Positions 53,157 through 61,840 of a DNA stretch of 64,000 nt are shown here, piece after piece (within the stretch, counting starts at the first letter, position 1; the number at the start of each line of letters is the position of its first letter). The stretch lies in contig NZ_CP072360.1 in assembly GCF_018128065.1 (NCBI RefSeq), positions 1,616,501-1,680,500 of the forward strand, given 5' to 3'. Made by a program: the position numbers and the translations under genes. The notes under the pieces are model-generated. The model was not told the DNA's origin and did no database searches. It saw only the letters and a program-made list of their open reading frames with translations. Origin of the DNA: Prevotella melaninogenica (lineage in GTDB: Bacteria > Bacteroidota > Bacteroidia > Bacteroidales > Bacteroidaceae).

Positions 53157-56100
53157 TTATTTGATAATTATCTTGCGTCCGCCCTGGATGTAGACACCAC
53201 GCTGTGGCTTCTCTACACGCTGGCCGTTGAGATTGTAGTAGACCTTGTCTGCCTCTTTCTCTGTCTCAATCGCTGTGATACCTGTTGCCGAGTTGTCGTC
53301 CCAGAACGAGAAGGAAATCTTGGCACCTGCCGGCACACTGCTAATCTTGGCATAAGCCTTGTGGATCGGGAAGGTCGGAATGGTCTGCGTTACTTTCTGG
53401 AAGAGGCCGCCCTGCATCACGTACATAGGATCACCTGACGCTGTATAATCAACCTTCTGCGGGTTGACCGTGATACCCGTCATGATGTTGTTGGTAACCG
53501 TGCGCTCCACGTTGTCCTCCTCACCGATAGCATAATAGAAGTCTGTCGGGGTAGAAACCTCTTTGAGCACCTTCAACAGCACACCTGTATTGGCTGGTAC
53601 ATAGCCGTACTTGCCCTTTACGCCACCGTTCACGTCAACACTCGTCATGCTTACGTGGTAGTTTGATGTACCGTAGTCGCCGGGACCCTGCTTCACGTCG
53701 CTGTTCTTGGCAACGAAAGCACCGATGTCATGCGTATGCTTCTCTGCATAATAAACACCGAAGTCGGTATCAAACTCACGTGCGAATGTGCCGTACTTCT
53801 TGCTGATCGTTACACCCGGAATCTTATAGTCAATCTGGTCGATGAAATTGAACAGACTCGGCTGGTAACCATGGGTATCAAGATCATATACCTCCTTTTT
53901 CCATTCGCTCTGGTATTTACTAAGTGCAGACTTCTTTACATATATATGAGTTGTAGAAGCAAACTCACTATAATTCTTTTTAGTATCATCCAACTCAAAT
54001 CGAGTTGTACTCAACATCTTCTTGGTAGGGTTGCTCTCAATGAAGAACACATTCTTCACTGTACTCGTATTATCTGTAATATTGGTAACGAAAGCTTGAG
54101 CACCAATGTACTCGATATTCTTTTTCACTACCACTTCCTTCACTGCAGCAGTTGTATTTTGGAATGCGTAGTCACCAATCAGGTTTACATGATATCTCTT
54201 ACCATTTACAGGATGAGTAACACTTGTAGGTAATACAAAAGTATGGTCTGTGGAGGTTGTTTTAAGCAAATCTGCAACTGTCTCAGAAACAGGAATATAC
54301 TCTTCATTACCTACAAAGAACGATTGCTCGATAATTCCTCCTTTAAATTTCTTGTAGAAAGGTATGGCCTTATAATTATCATAAAGATCCTTGCGAACAT
54401 GGATGGTGATGTGCTTAAACATATCAGGGGCATCTCGACCATCATCAAACGACATCTCATTTTGATTTGTATTGATATTCGCAGCAGGAATCACCTTATC
54501 ACAGAGGAATGTGATCAAACTCAGGTTCTTGCACAAACCGAATGCACGCTTACCAATACTTTCTACCTTATTAGGGATAATAACATTCTTAAGTTTTCGA
54601 CAATCGAGGAAAGAGTAATCACCAATCTTCTTAATAGAAGGAGGAAGCAAAGTAAACTTGTCATTTGCCTTTCCGGGAGGGAAGATAATGAGCTCTTCCT
54701 TATCCTGCGAAAGCAAGTAACCGTCAACGCTTGAGTACACAGTATTTTCCTTATCCACATTAATCTCTGTCAGTTTATCGCAATACTTAAACGCCTCAGG
54801 ATGAATCTTGGTTGTGTACTTTTCTATCTTAATTTTCTCAAGAGCCCCACAATTACGGAATGCTTCTTTCTCAATTTCCTTCACGTTCTTAGGTATATCG
54901 AGACTTTCCAAGCCACAGTCGGCAAAAGCCCCAGAGCCAATTTTTTGAATCACAGCATCCTTATCGAATGTTGCAGTCTTCATATTCGTACATCCGCTGA
55001 AAGCATTACGCTTGATATTTGTTACAGATTTGGGCATGTTGAATGACTCGAGGCTCTCTGCATTGGCAAAGGCATTTTCTTCAATGGTTTCCAAATCGCA
55101 GTTACCTTCAAACTTAAAGGTCTTCAACTTCTTGTTCGTTGTGAATACATTGGGTCTGATAGTCTTCAGCTTAGAGTTAGCAGGCATGGTGACTGTCTCT
55201 AATTCCTTACACCCATTAAACACGTCGTTAAGCTCAGTGATTGTCGCAGGCAGCGTCACCGTCTTCAGTTTTTCGCAACCCCTGAAAGCTGCTTGCTCCA
55301 GTGTTGTCGTAGAAGAAGGCTTTTCAAATGTAACAGTCTCAATATTTGACATGTTACGGAATGCAGCTTTACCAACCTTCTCTACAGTTTTAGGGATAGT
55401 GATGGATGTTAAGTTGCTGGCTGCCTGGAAGGACTGTGCGGCAATTTCCTTGACGGTTTCCGGAATAGCGTAGCTGGCCCCAGTCTTGCTGGGAGGGTAG
55501 AAGAAAAGCTTGTCTTTGATTTTGCTGTAGACTACTCCATCAACAGCAATAAAGTCAGGATTATCATTAGCTACCTTGTATTCATTAATCTTATCACATG
55601 CAACAAAAGCACCTTCCTTCAAACCATCCTTTTTCAATCCTGCAGGAATGGTGATTGTTTGAAGATTTCTGGCACCATAGACGGAGTTACTGGTCGTTTT
55701 CTCAACTTTGTTCAAGTCAAGTGAGATGATGTTATCAGTATTCATGATACCATACTGACCAATACTTGTAATTTCATTGGGAACTTTGTAATCAACCGTT
55801 GTTTTTGCTCTTGGGTAGCAGACCAATTCTTTCTTAGTTTTGTTAAAAAGTACGCCACCATCAACCTTGAATGTTGGGTTATTTGATGAAATTTCAAATT
55901 CCGTCAAAGTATTGGTTGTAGCGATAGGAGGATAAACCTGCTCAACCTCCTGCAGCCCTGCCGGCAATACAATTTTCTTGAGTTCTGCATGAGCCGGGAA
56001 TGCACCACGGTTAATCTTCGTCACATTCTGATCAACGTTGTAAGTGTCACTGTTAACCTTCGTTGCAATAGCTGTAGGAACGTTCCAAAGGGTTTTCTTG

Positions 56101-56588
56101 TCTCTTGAATAAAGAACACCGTTGTTATCAGACGTAAAGTGTTGATTCCCGTCAGCAACCTCGAAGACAGGGACTGTTCTCAAATCTCCGAATGCAAGGG
56201 GGTTTATTGTCTCTACACTTGCCGGAATGTTTATACTCTCTAGATTTGTTGCCCCACTGAAGCAGTTAATTCCTAAGTCTTTTATGGTATTCGGAAGTGT
56301 TACAGAGGTTACATCTTTACTGGTATAGCCTCCCTGTGACCCTACTGCAACAACGGTGAAAGTTACGCCCTTATTGTCACCTATTTTTTCAGGGATAACC
56401 AATGGACCCGCTTTTTTGGTTGATAAGAATCTTAATGTAGGCTGTACGCCATTTCCATCTGGCTGAATCACCTGATAGTGCGTTTGTTCGTTGTCAAACG
56501 AAACTATCTGATCCTTTGTGTATGCCCAAAGGAAATTAGGTATTGCTGTCAAGAGCAATACCATAAATAGCAGTTTTGTTTTTCTCAT
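53157..56588 (-). CDS. BspA-like leucine-rich-repeat surface protein
   Basis: 1143 residues from the ATG at 56588, chosen because it begins a clean signal peptide (MRKTKLLFMVLLLTAIPNFL); an ATG 27 nt further upstream is less likely. About 20 LRR_5/TpLRR-type repeats of the form LxxIxIPxxVxxIgxxAFxxCxxLxxV fill residues 60 to about 900 (e.g. TSVTLPNTIKDLGINCFSG). The C-terminus YYNLNGQRVEKPQRGVYI with GGRKIIIK is a typical Prevotella surface-protein tail. BspA-like proteins act in adhesion and host binding. Strong promoter upstream. Confidence 0.9.
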   Translation of the reverse strand: MRKTKLLFMVLLLTAIPNFLWAYTKDQIVSFDNEQTHYQVIQPDGNGVQPTLRFLSTKKAGPLVIPEKIGDNKGVTFTVVAVGSQGGYTSKDVTSVTLPNTIKDLGINCFSGATNLESINIPASVETINPLAFGDLRTVPVFEVADGNQHFTSDNNGVLYSRDKKTLWNVPTAIATKVNSDTYNVDQNVTKINRGAFPAHAELKKIVLPAGLQEVEQVYPPIATTNTLTEFEISSNNPTFKVDGGVLFNKTKKELVCYPRAKTTVDYKVPNEITSIGQYGIMNTDNIISLDLNKVEKTTSNSVYGARNLQTITIPAGLKKDGLKEGAFVACDKINEYKVANDNPDFIAVDGVVYSKIKDKLFFYPPSKTGASYAIPETVKEIAAQSFQAASNLTSITIPKTVEKVGKAAFRNMSNIETVTFEKPSSTTTLEQAAFRGCEKLKTVTLPATITELNDVFNGCKELETVTMPANSKLKTIRPNVFTTNKKLKTFKFEGNCDLETIEENAFANAESLESFNMPKSVTNIKRNAFSGCTNMKTATFDKDAVIQKIGSGAFADCGLESLDIPKNVKEIEKEAFRNCGALEKIKIEKYTTKIHPEAFKYCDKLTEINVDKENTVYSSVDGYLLSQDKEELIIFPPGKANDKFTLLPPSIKKIGDYSFLDCRKLKNVIIPNKVESIGKRAFGLCKNLSLITFLCDKVIPAANINTNQNEMSFDDGRDAPDMFKHITIHVRKDLYDNYKAIPFYKKFKGGIIEQSFFVGNEEYIPVSETVADLLKTTSTDHTFVLPTSVTHPVNGKRYHVNLIGDYAFQNTTAAVKEVVVKKNIEYIGAQAFVTNITDNTSTVKNVFFIESNPTKKMLSTTRFELDDTKKNYSEFASTTHIYVKKSALSKYQSEWKKEVYDLDTHGYQPSLFNFIDQIDYKIPGVTISKKYGTFAREFDTDFGVYYAEKHTHDIGAFVAKNSDVKQGPGDYGTSNYHVSMTSVDVNGGVKGKYGYVPANTGVLLKVLKEVSTPTDFYYAIGEEDNVERTVTNNIMTGITVNPQKVDYTASGDPMYVMQGGLFQKVTQTIPTFPIHKAYAKISSVPAGAKISFSFWDDNSATGITAIETEKEADKVYYNLNGQRVEKPQRGVYIQGGRKIIIK

Positions 56589-56787
56589 ACTTATGTTATT
56601 AATATTAATTTCCATTTGAAATGCGCAGCTTACTCGGTTTGATATTTCTTCTTTAAAAGGCCATAATAGACACTCTTTGCCGGCATCCCAGCCGTTCTGT
56701 CCGAATGCATGGTTTCCTGAAATCTGTAAGTCGTCAACACCGTGAGTGCAACAGTAGAAAGTGTTCAGTTTTTTATAAAGTTGTGTG

Positions 56788-56818
56788 CAAAGGTAGTAAT
56801 TATTTCTATAATTGCAAA
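56788..56818 (-). promoter_or_regulatory. Bacteroidota promoter of the BspA-like gene
   Basis: On the minus strand, TTTG (56818-56815), 19 nt, TACCTTTG (56795-56788): an exact fit to the sigma-ABfr consensus. It leaves a leader of about 190 nt before the ATG at 56588. Confidence 0.75.
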
Positions 56819-56924
56819 AAATATTAGCTGAAAGGTTAAATCGTGCGGGAATTTACATCTTTTTTGATAACAATGACTATCATTGAAAGCGTGAATTCAA
56901 CAGGCAAGTGCAAATTTCAGACCG

Positions 56925-57239
56925 TTGCAAAAGGACAAATATGTTCAGGCAGCAGAAATACTGCGCCCTATTATCAAGTCAGGCAAGCACCAACTTGCTT
57001 CCAATGGCGTCCGCGAAGACCAATCCGCTTTCAATATGCTCCGCACAACTCCTACTAATGATGAATATCTATATGTCATCTATGGAGAAAATACGCTCTC
57101 ACGGGCTTCTTTTGCATTTCCGAAAATAGCCAAGAACTGGGATAATGTCAAAGAGCATGTGGCTTTTAACGCTTTTCGACCGACACGTACTCTTTTAGCT
57201 TGTTATGGTGATGAAGACTTGAGAGGAAAAAATCACTAG
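56925..57239 (+). CDS. Hypothetical protein or gene fragment next to IS66
   Basis: 104-residue frame starting MQKDKYVQAAEILRPIIKSG and continuing FAFPKIAKNWDNVKEHVAF to the stop, just before the left IS66 end. Balanced residue composition suggests real coding sequence; no family recognised. It may be the 3' remains of a gene cut by rearrangements, since overlapping frames in the same stretch are also open. Confidence 0.35.
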   Translation: MQKDKYVQAAEILRPIIKSGKHQLASNGVREDQSAFNMLRTTPTNDEYLYVIYGENTLSRASFAFPKIAKNWDNVKEHVAFNAFRPTRTLLACYGDEDLRGKNH

Positions 57240-57318
57240 TTTCTAAGCATCCAAAAATCGCCGTCTTGCCACTTCACAAAAAACCCTTATATGACAGGCT
57301 TCATATAAGGGTTCTGTG

Positions 57319-59019
57319 CTATTTACAGTTTATGGGTAGCAGTTTAACCAATTCCTCATCCTCCATGTCCAGCAAGGGTTTTGCTAATACCTGCCTTAAC
57401 CACATGTTAGGTTCTATCTTTGCTTCCCTACAACATGCCATGAACGTATAGAAGATGGCATTGTTTTCAGCTCCTTCGTTGTTGCCACAGAAAAGATAGT
57501 TCTTCCTTCCTAACGTAATGGGTCTGATGGCTTGCTCCATAAGATTGTTATCTATATTGAAATGCCCATCTTGTACGTATCGGCTGATGCGTATCCATAC
57601 GGAGAAGGCATAACGCAGAGCTTTCTCCATAGCTTCGCCAGGGAGATACTCCTTGTGTACCTCCTTCATATATGCTTCAAGAGTCCTTAATATAGGATAT
57701 GCTTTGGATTTTCTTTCAGCCTGAATCTCTTCGTAGCTGGCGTTACTGTGTTTTAAGTTTGCTTCTAACTCGTAGAGTACGGCGATCATCTTAACGATAT
57801 GGGCAGCATTCTTATCATTTGTCGATAAATGCTCGAACTTTCGCCGGACATGTGTCATACATCCCAAGAGCTCTATGCCTTGAACGTTTTCAAATCTGCT
57901 GTAAGCTTCATACCCATCGGATTGTATAGCACCATGATAGCCTTTGAAGAGTTCGTCGGGTACAGCTCCCGATCGTGAACCTTCCTTCCAATGAAAGAAG
58001 ACCCCTCGGCAGTGCAGTGCATCTCTTACTCCCCACAGATAACCCTTGCGAGTCTTACCCTTACGGTCGGCAACTTGTACGCTTGTCTCATCAACTTGTA
58101 AGTAGGGACTCTGTAAAATCAACTTCGCTTGGAGTTTATATAGAGGATATAAAGCGTTAGCAGTGCTGTGAACCCAGCTGTTTATGGTAGAGGTTGGGAT
58201 GTTGATGCCATGCTCTTTCCATCTGGTGCTTTGTCTATACTCTGGCAAATGATAGACAAACTTTCCTGTGATAATCTCAGCCAGCAGAGAGGCATCGGCA
58301 AAACAATCCACAGCTTGCTTCTGTAAAGGAGCTTCCAGTATGTCAATCTTTGCATCCGTGGGTTTTGCATCTTTCAAACGGCAGACGATGCGGTCTTCAA
58401 CCTTAACATAAAAGCTTGAGGGACGTAAGCACAAGTGTTCTGTCTTATCGTGACCGATGATAACCATACGGTTTTCATCATAACCGTCTGGATAAATCTC
58501 AGTAACCACACGCTCTATATCATTAGGAACATAAGAGGCATATGGCTTGCCTTTTCTCGTAGAACGAGCGTTGCGGCTTGCTTCCCTGCGCTGCTTAGCT
58601 TGCTTCTCTACTTCCTTGATGATAGTTGGTATTTCCCCCGAAAGTTGTTTACCTTCTTTTGCCCAATCTTTATCAAAGAACGAACCTGCCCAGCCGTTGG
58701 GACTCTCAGGTAAACGCTTTTCGCTACGTCTACCGAATACCATACGCTCAAGTTCAAGAATACGTTGAGATTTTCTTGCTAACTCTGCATCCTTTTGCTT
58801 AAGCTCTTCGTCCTTTTGCTTAAGTTCTGCATCCTTTTGCTTAAGTTCAACATCCTTAACCTTGACCTCTGCATCTTTTTGCTTAAGTTCAACATTCTTG
58901 CTCTTAAGTTCTACATCCTTACTTTTAAGCTCCATATCTTTCTGCTCAAGGAGATTTATAAAATCTTCTCGAGTTAAAAAATGATAGTTAGACGCAGTCT
59001 TATTGTTGGATGTATTCAT
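57319..59019 (-). CDS. tnpC: IS66 transposase TnpC
   Basis: 566 residues. Residues about 20-80 form a leucine-zipper-like coiled coil of at least eight near-identical heptads (VELKQKD/AELKQKD); then MVFGRRSEKR, the zinc-binding-like region and the DDE catalytic domain (YLQVDETSVQV with Asp, IQSDGYEAYSRF with Asp, and DNNLMEQAIRPITLGRKN with Glu). Typical length and end for IS66. 63 nt downstream of tnpB. Confidence 0.9.
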   Translation of the reverse strand: MNTSNNKTASNYHFLTREDFINLLEQKDMELKSKDVELKSKNVELKQKDAEVKVKDVELKQKDAELKQKDEELKQKDAELARKSQRILELERMVFGRRSEKRLPESPNGWAGSFFDKDWAKEGKQLSGEIPTIIKEVEKQAKQRREASRNARSTRKGKPYASYVPNDIERVVTEIYPDGYDENRMVIIGHDKTEHLCLRPSSFYVKVEDRIVCRLKDAKPTDAKIDILEAPLQKQAVDCFADASLLAEIITGKFVYHLPEYRQSTRWKEHGINIPTSTINSWVHSTANALYPLYKLQAKLILQSPYLQVDETSVQVADRKGKTRKGYLWGVRDALHCRGVFFHWKEGSRSGAVPDELFKGYHGAIQSDGYEAYSRFENVQGIELLGCMTHVRRKFEHLSTNDKNAAHIVKMIAVLYELEANLKHSNASYEEIQAERKSKAYPILRTLEAYMKEVHKEYLPGEAMEKALRYAFSVWIRISRYVQDGHFNIDNNLMEQAIRPITLGRKNYLFCGNNEGAENNAIFYTFMACCREAKIEPNMWLRQVLAKPLLDMEDEELVKLLPINCK

Positions 59020-59082
59020 CAGAAAGCCAGTTATTTATATGACACAAAGGTACGAAAAATATCTGGATTTTGCAAGAAATTT

Positions 59083-59427
59083 CTAAGGTTTATTGTAACG
59101 TTTTCTTCGATAACAATGAGGATTTATACCTTCTATATAAAGGACCAATTCATCCCATCGAAGTTCATAAAATCCCTTGGTTTGCTGCATGATTTTACCA
59201 CTTAAACAACCCTGTGCCATCTGCTTGTGGTATACGACAAAACCACATCGTTCCCAATGAAGCAGCTTGATACGATTGCGAGAACGATTATAAAACACAT
59301 AGACACAACCATCAGACGGGTTAAAATCGTTACCACGTACGAATTGACATAATCGAAGCATCCCCTGGCGCATATCCACAGGAGAACAACAAACCCGATA
59401 AACATTTGTTTCATTCAGTGCAAACAT
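59083..59427 (-). CDS. tnpB: IS66 accessory protein TnpB
   Basis: 114 residues from the ATG at 59427, MFALNETNVYRV, the usual TnpB start; a longer frame to 59466 would reach into the terminal repeat. Contains VDMRQGMLRL, the DGCVYVFYNRSRNRIKLLHW box typical of this family and ends with basic residues. Required with TnpC for transposition of IS66 elements. Confidence 0.85.
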   Translation of the reverse strand: MFALNETNVYRVCCSPVDMRQGMLRLCQFVRGNDFNPSDGCVYVFYNRSRNRIKLLHWERCGFVVYHKQMAQGCLSGKIMQQTKGFYELRWDELVLYIEGINPHCYRRKRYNKP

Positions 59428-59437
59428 CTTTTTTGTG

Positions 59438-59467
59438 CAAAGGTAGCAACAATGCGGTATCCACAAA
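59438..59467 (-). promoter_or_regulatory. Promoter of IS66 tnpB
   Basis: TTTG (59467-59464), 18 nt, TACCTTTG (59445-59438) on the minus strand, immediately inside the right terminal repeat and 11 nt before the tnpB ATG, so the message would be nearly leaderless. Confidence 0.6.
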
Positions 59468-59490
59468 AGACGGCGAATTTTGGATGCTTA

Positions 59491-59567
59491 CGGTCCATTT
59501 ACAAAATAAAGTTGTATACTTCTGTTTGACAACGTATAACAGTGACAAGCCATCAGTCTATAATATG
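59491..59567 (+). repeat. Displaced fragment of cassette J leader and RHS core
   Basis: CCATTTACAAAATAAAGTTG, then TTTGACAACGTATAAC and about 30 bases encoding DKPSVYNMT match 31050-30975 on the other strand. It is bordered on the left by the IS66 end and on the right by the IS4-family end, i.e. an RHS scrap trapped between two insertion sequences about 12 kb beyond the first gene of the RHS operon. Confidence 0.8.
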
Positions 59568-59653
59568 ACTAAAGTTTCCCACCCCTCTATTTTATGGGTA
59601 TTTCAACCAAACTGCTTTGCGAATACCCATGAATGTGAGCCGTTAACACTTGT

Positions 59654-61111
59654 CTAAAATATGTTTACGGTTGTGAGCTTTTCTTGTTGCCTGTCTTCCA
59701 ATGCTTTGACCATAATCTCAAAGTTGTTCCGCATTTCTGAGTCGGTGACTATTAACTGCCCTATCTCACTAACAGAGAACCCAAGAACGTCACAAAGAGT
59801 AGCAAGCAACCTCTCTATGCACTTCAGCACACGATGCCATAACGTAAGTGCCATGACATCTTCTTCCATGTCAGCAAACAATTCACCCATGGTCTCATAC
59901 TTTGACATCCGTTTTTCTAACGACATCACGATATATGTAATGTAGCAGAGCGTTGCATCAGCAATCTGACCATCAAAGTCTCTCCCCATGTATGAGCCGA
60001 GTCCGAGATGTCCCTTTGTCTCCTTGTTGACCACTTCAATGTTCCATCGTATCTGGTATAACTCGAAGGCACGCACAAAGCTTATCGATAGATCCGTACT
60101 AAGCATGATATTCCAAGTCTGTCGACGTCCATATCTAATCAGGTATATCCTGACTGGTATATTCCCCAAACAACCCCTCAACTCAATGTACTGACACTTG
60201 TACTTTCGGCAGCATTTGGTACGTCTTGCATACATTGCTACGAGCTCAGCGGCATTGTGTCGCTTATTCTCCACAAAGTACTTTGTCTTTCCCATCTTTG
60301 CAAGACCAATGTAGTGTATAGCTCCGTTGCCTACTCTCCTGATTTCCTCAATGAACTTCTCGCAGGCAAACCAACTATCCGCCAAGGCATAATGGGGATG
60401 AATACCACTCTTCCACATGCGCTGGAGCATCCTTATGGCTGAGTCCATCTTGCTCATACCGCACTCTTGATTCCGCTCATACGCTGGGCTCTCTTTCATG
60501 CGTCTCTTGGAGAATCTGCTGCGGAGTGCCTTCTTGCCAAGTCCACCGTCCCCTTTCTTTCCTAATTCCTCATGGATGGAGAAGTCGAACGGCAGAGAGG
60601 ACTTACCATCGAAGAACAGGCACAAAAGAAGCTTGTAGCCTAGGACATAGTTCATTCGCACATGGTCAAAAACCTTGGTGATATGCTCAAACTTCTTACC
60701 AGTCTTTTCCAAGGTTGTATCGTCAAATATGACACAGGAGTTTTCGCTCTCTGTCTGAATGCCATTCTTCCGGAGAATGCATTCAAAACGAAGAACAGTA
60801 TAGCTAAGCAAACGACGCCAATTCATTGTCTGCCTGATCATCATACGATAATAGCAGTTCTTTCCAGTGGTGAGAAGATGGTAGAAATTCTTCTTGTATA
60901 TGGAGTGTATCGTCTCACCATTAATACGGAAAAGACAAAGGGAAAGAATCAGTTGAACAGCGGAGATACCATCGTGTTTCTCCAAAGAAAGCCTACAGAG
61001 TAGACGTCCAAGACCAAATTTTGAGAAAAGTGAGAGAATATCGCTATTCATCTTACTTTTAACACTTAAAAGCTTGGATATCTCGCTTAAATTGTCTAAT
61101 TTTGCATCCAT
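59654..61111 (-). CDS. IS4-family transposase
   Basis: 485 residues. Catalytic triad readable: first Asp in CVIFDDTTLEKTGK, second in HYALADSWFACEK, and Glu in the YQIRWNIEVVNKETKGHLGL box (Y-(2)-R-(3)-E signature of IS4). N-terminal part (LSLCLFRINGETIHSIYKKN) is the DNA-binding region. Appears intact. Confidence 0.85.
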   Translation of the reverse strand: MDAKLDNLSEISKLLSVKSKMNSDILSLFSKFGLGRLLCRLSLEKHDGISAVQLILSLCLFRINGETIHSIYKKNFYHLLTTGKNCYYRMMIRQTMNWRRLLSYTVLRFECILRKNGIQTESENSCVIFDDTTLEKTGKKFEHITKVFDHVRMNYVLGYKLLLCLFFDGKSSLPFDFSIHEELGKKGDGGLGKKALRSRFSKRRMKESPAYERNQECGMSKMDSAIRMLQRMWKSGIHPHYALADSWFACEKFIEEIRRVGNGAIHYIGLAKMGKTKYFVENKRHNAAELVAMYARRTKCCRKYKCQYIELRGCLGNIPVRIYLIRYGRRQTWNIMLSTDLSISFVRAFELYQIRWNIEVVNKETKGHLGLGSYMGRDFDGQIADATLCYITYIVMSLEKRMSKYETMGELFADMEEDVMALTLWHRVLKCIERLLATLCDVLGFSVSEIGQLIVTDSEMRNNFEIMVKALEDRQQEKLTTVNIF

Positions 61112-61157
61112 AACAGTTACTCTTTAATTTATTGATAATCAATGTAATAAAGCACTA

Positions 61158-61165
61158 CAAAGTTA
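61158..61165 (-). promoter_or_regulatory. Candidate -7 box of IS4 transposase
   Basis: TAACTTTG on the minus strand, 47 nt before the transposase ATG, fits TAnnTTTG. The -33 region has only TTTC at the right distance. Confidence 0.45.
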
Positions 61166-61225
61166 CCAATAATTATTGAGAAACTGTTATTTTAAGCCAA
61201 CTTTTTGAGGGTGGGAGACTTTAGT

Positions 61226-61427
61226 TTAATGATTATATATAGAAGTCCACTTTCCTCTCTCTCCGCTGATAGGCTTCAAAAGGACTTCACAAAGGTTGTC
61301 AATTTAATCTTCAAAAATTAGATAATCGTTGTAAAATCAATATTTTACAACGTTTTTCTTTGTATATACCCCTATCGTATGACTGCATAACCCTATGTTT
61401 TGATGATCATTCTTCGGTCAATTTCTG
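61226..61427. other. Intergenic region with terminator-like hairpin
   Basis: GTTGTAAAAT-CAAT-ATTTTACAAC (61328-61351) is a perfect 10-bp stem followed by TTTTT on the plus strand, so a rho-independent terminator shape. No plus-strand gene lies directly upstream, so it may be left from a gene removed by IS activity. A TTCAAAAGG stretch near 61267 faintly resembles the 23-bp repeats. Confidence 0.5.
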
Positions 61428-61655
61428 CTATACAATAAGCGCATTGATGTCTTCAAGACTTTCTCCACCACAAAGGTAACTGAAGAAAAGAGAACCGAAA
61501 AAGCTTCCATGACTGAATGCTTTATCGCTGCTACCACGTTTGCCCAAGAAAGATTCTGTGAGTTTTTCAAAGCCCAACTTTGAAAATACGTCCATAATAT
61601 GATAAATTCCACCGAAAGAAGTGATATTCTCGTTTTTAATTGCTACCTTTGTCAT
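61428..61655 (-). pseudogene. IS1380-family transposase, N-terminal stub
   Basis: 75 residues, MTKVAIKNENITSFGGIYHI ... SHGSFFGSLFFSYLCGGE ... DINALIV, the beginning of IS1380-type transposases common in Bacteroidota; the remaining ~350 residues, with the catalytic site, are absent. Remnant of a deleted insertion sequence. Confidence 0.75.
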
Positions 61656-61840
61656 GTCAGATTATTGCTTGCTTTTTAGGTTTATAACACTAAGATAGGT
61701 GAACTTTCTGGCATCTCCAAGTGTTTTGAGTACTTTGTTGCTCAGGAGTTTGGGTTTCCTACAAGATTTTACGCTGCGAAATCAAGTCTTTGTAGAAATC
61801 GAGTTTGTTAATAACCCTTTACCTTATAATATAAAAAACA
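61656..61840. other. Upstream region of the aminopeptidase gene
   Basis: Contains the outer end of the IS1380 remnant and the leader of the following gene. No clear TAnnTTTG promoter was found. Confidence 0.3.

Larger units (their letters stand above)
57244..59490 (-). mobile_element. IS66-family insertion sequence
   Basis: Terminal inverted repeats TAAGCATCCAAAAATCGCCG (57244) and its counterpart ending at 59490 (TAAGCATCCAAAATTCGCCG on the minus strand). Contains tnpB and tnpC but no tnpA. The bases outside the two ends do not form an 8-bp duplication, so one flank has been rearranged after insertion. Confidence 0.85.
59568..61225 (-). mobile_element. IS4-family insertion sequence (about 1.66 kb)
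   Basis: Ends ACTAAAGTTTCCCACCCC and, inverted, ACTAAAGTCTCCCACCCTC enclose one transposase gene. The left end replaces the RHS core right after ATGACT. No clear target duplication was seen. Confidence 0.75.

Noticed and set aside
59568..61225. Target-site duplication for the IS4 element
   Set aside because: The bases beside the two ends (TATAATATG and TTAATGATT) do not give a convincing direct repeat.
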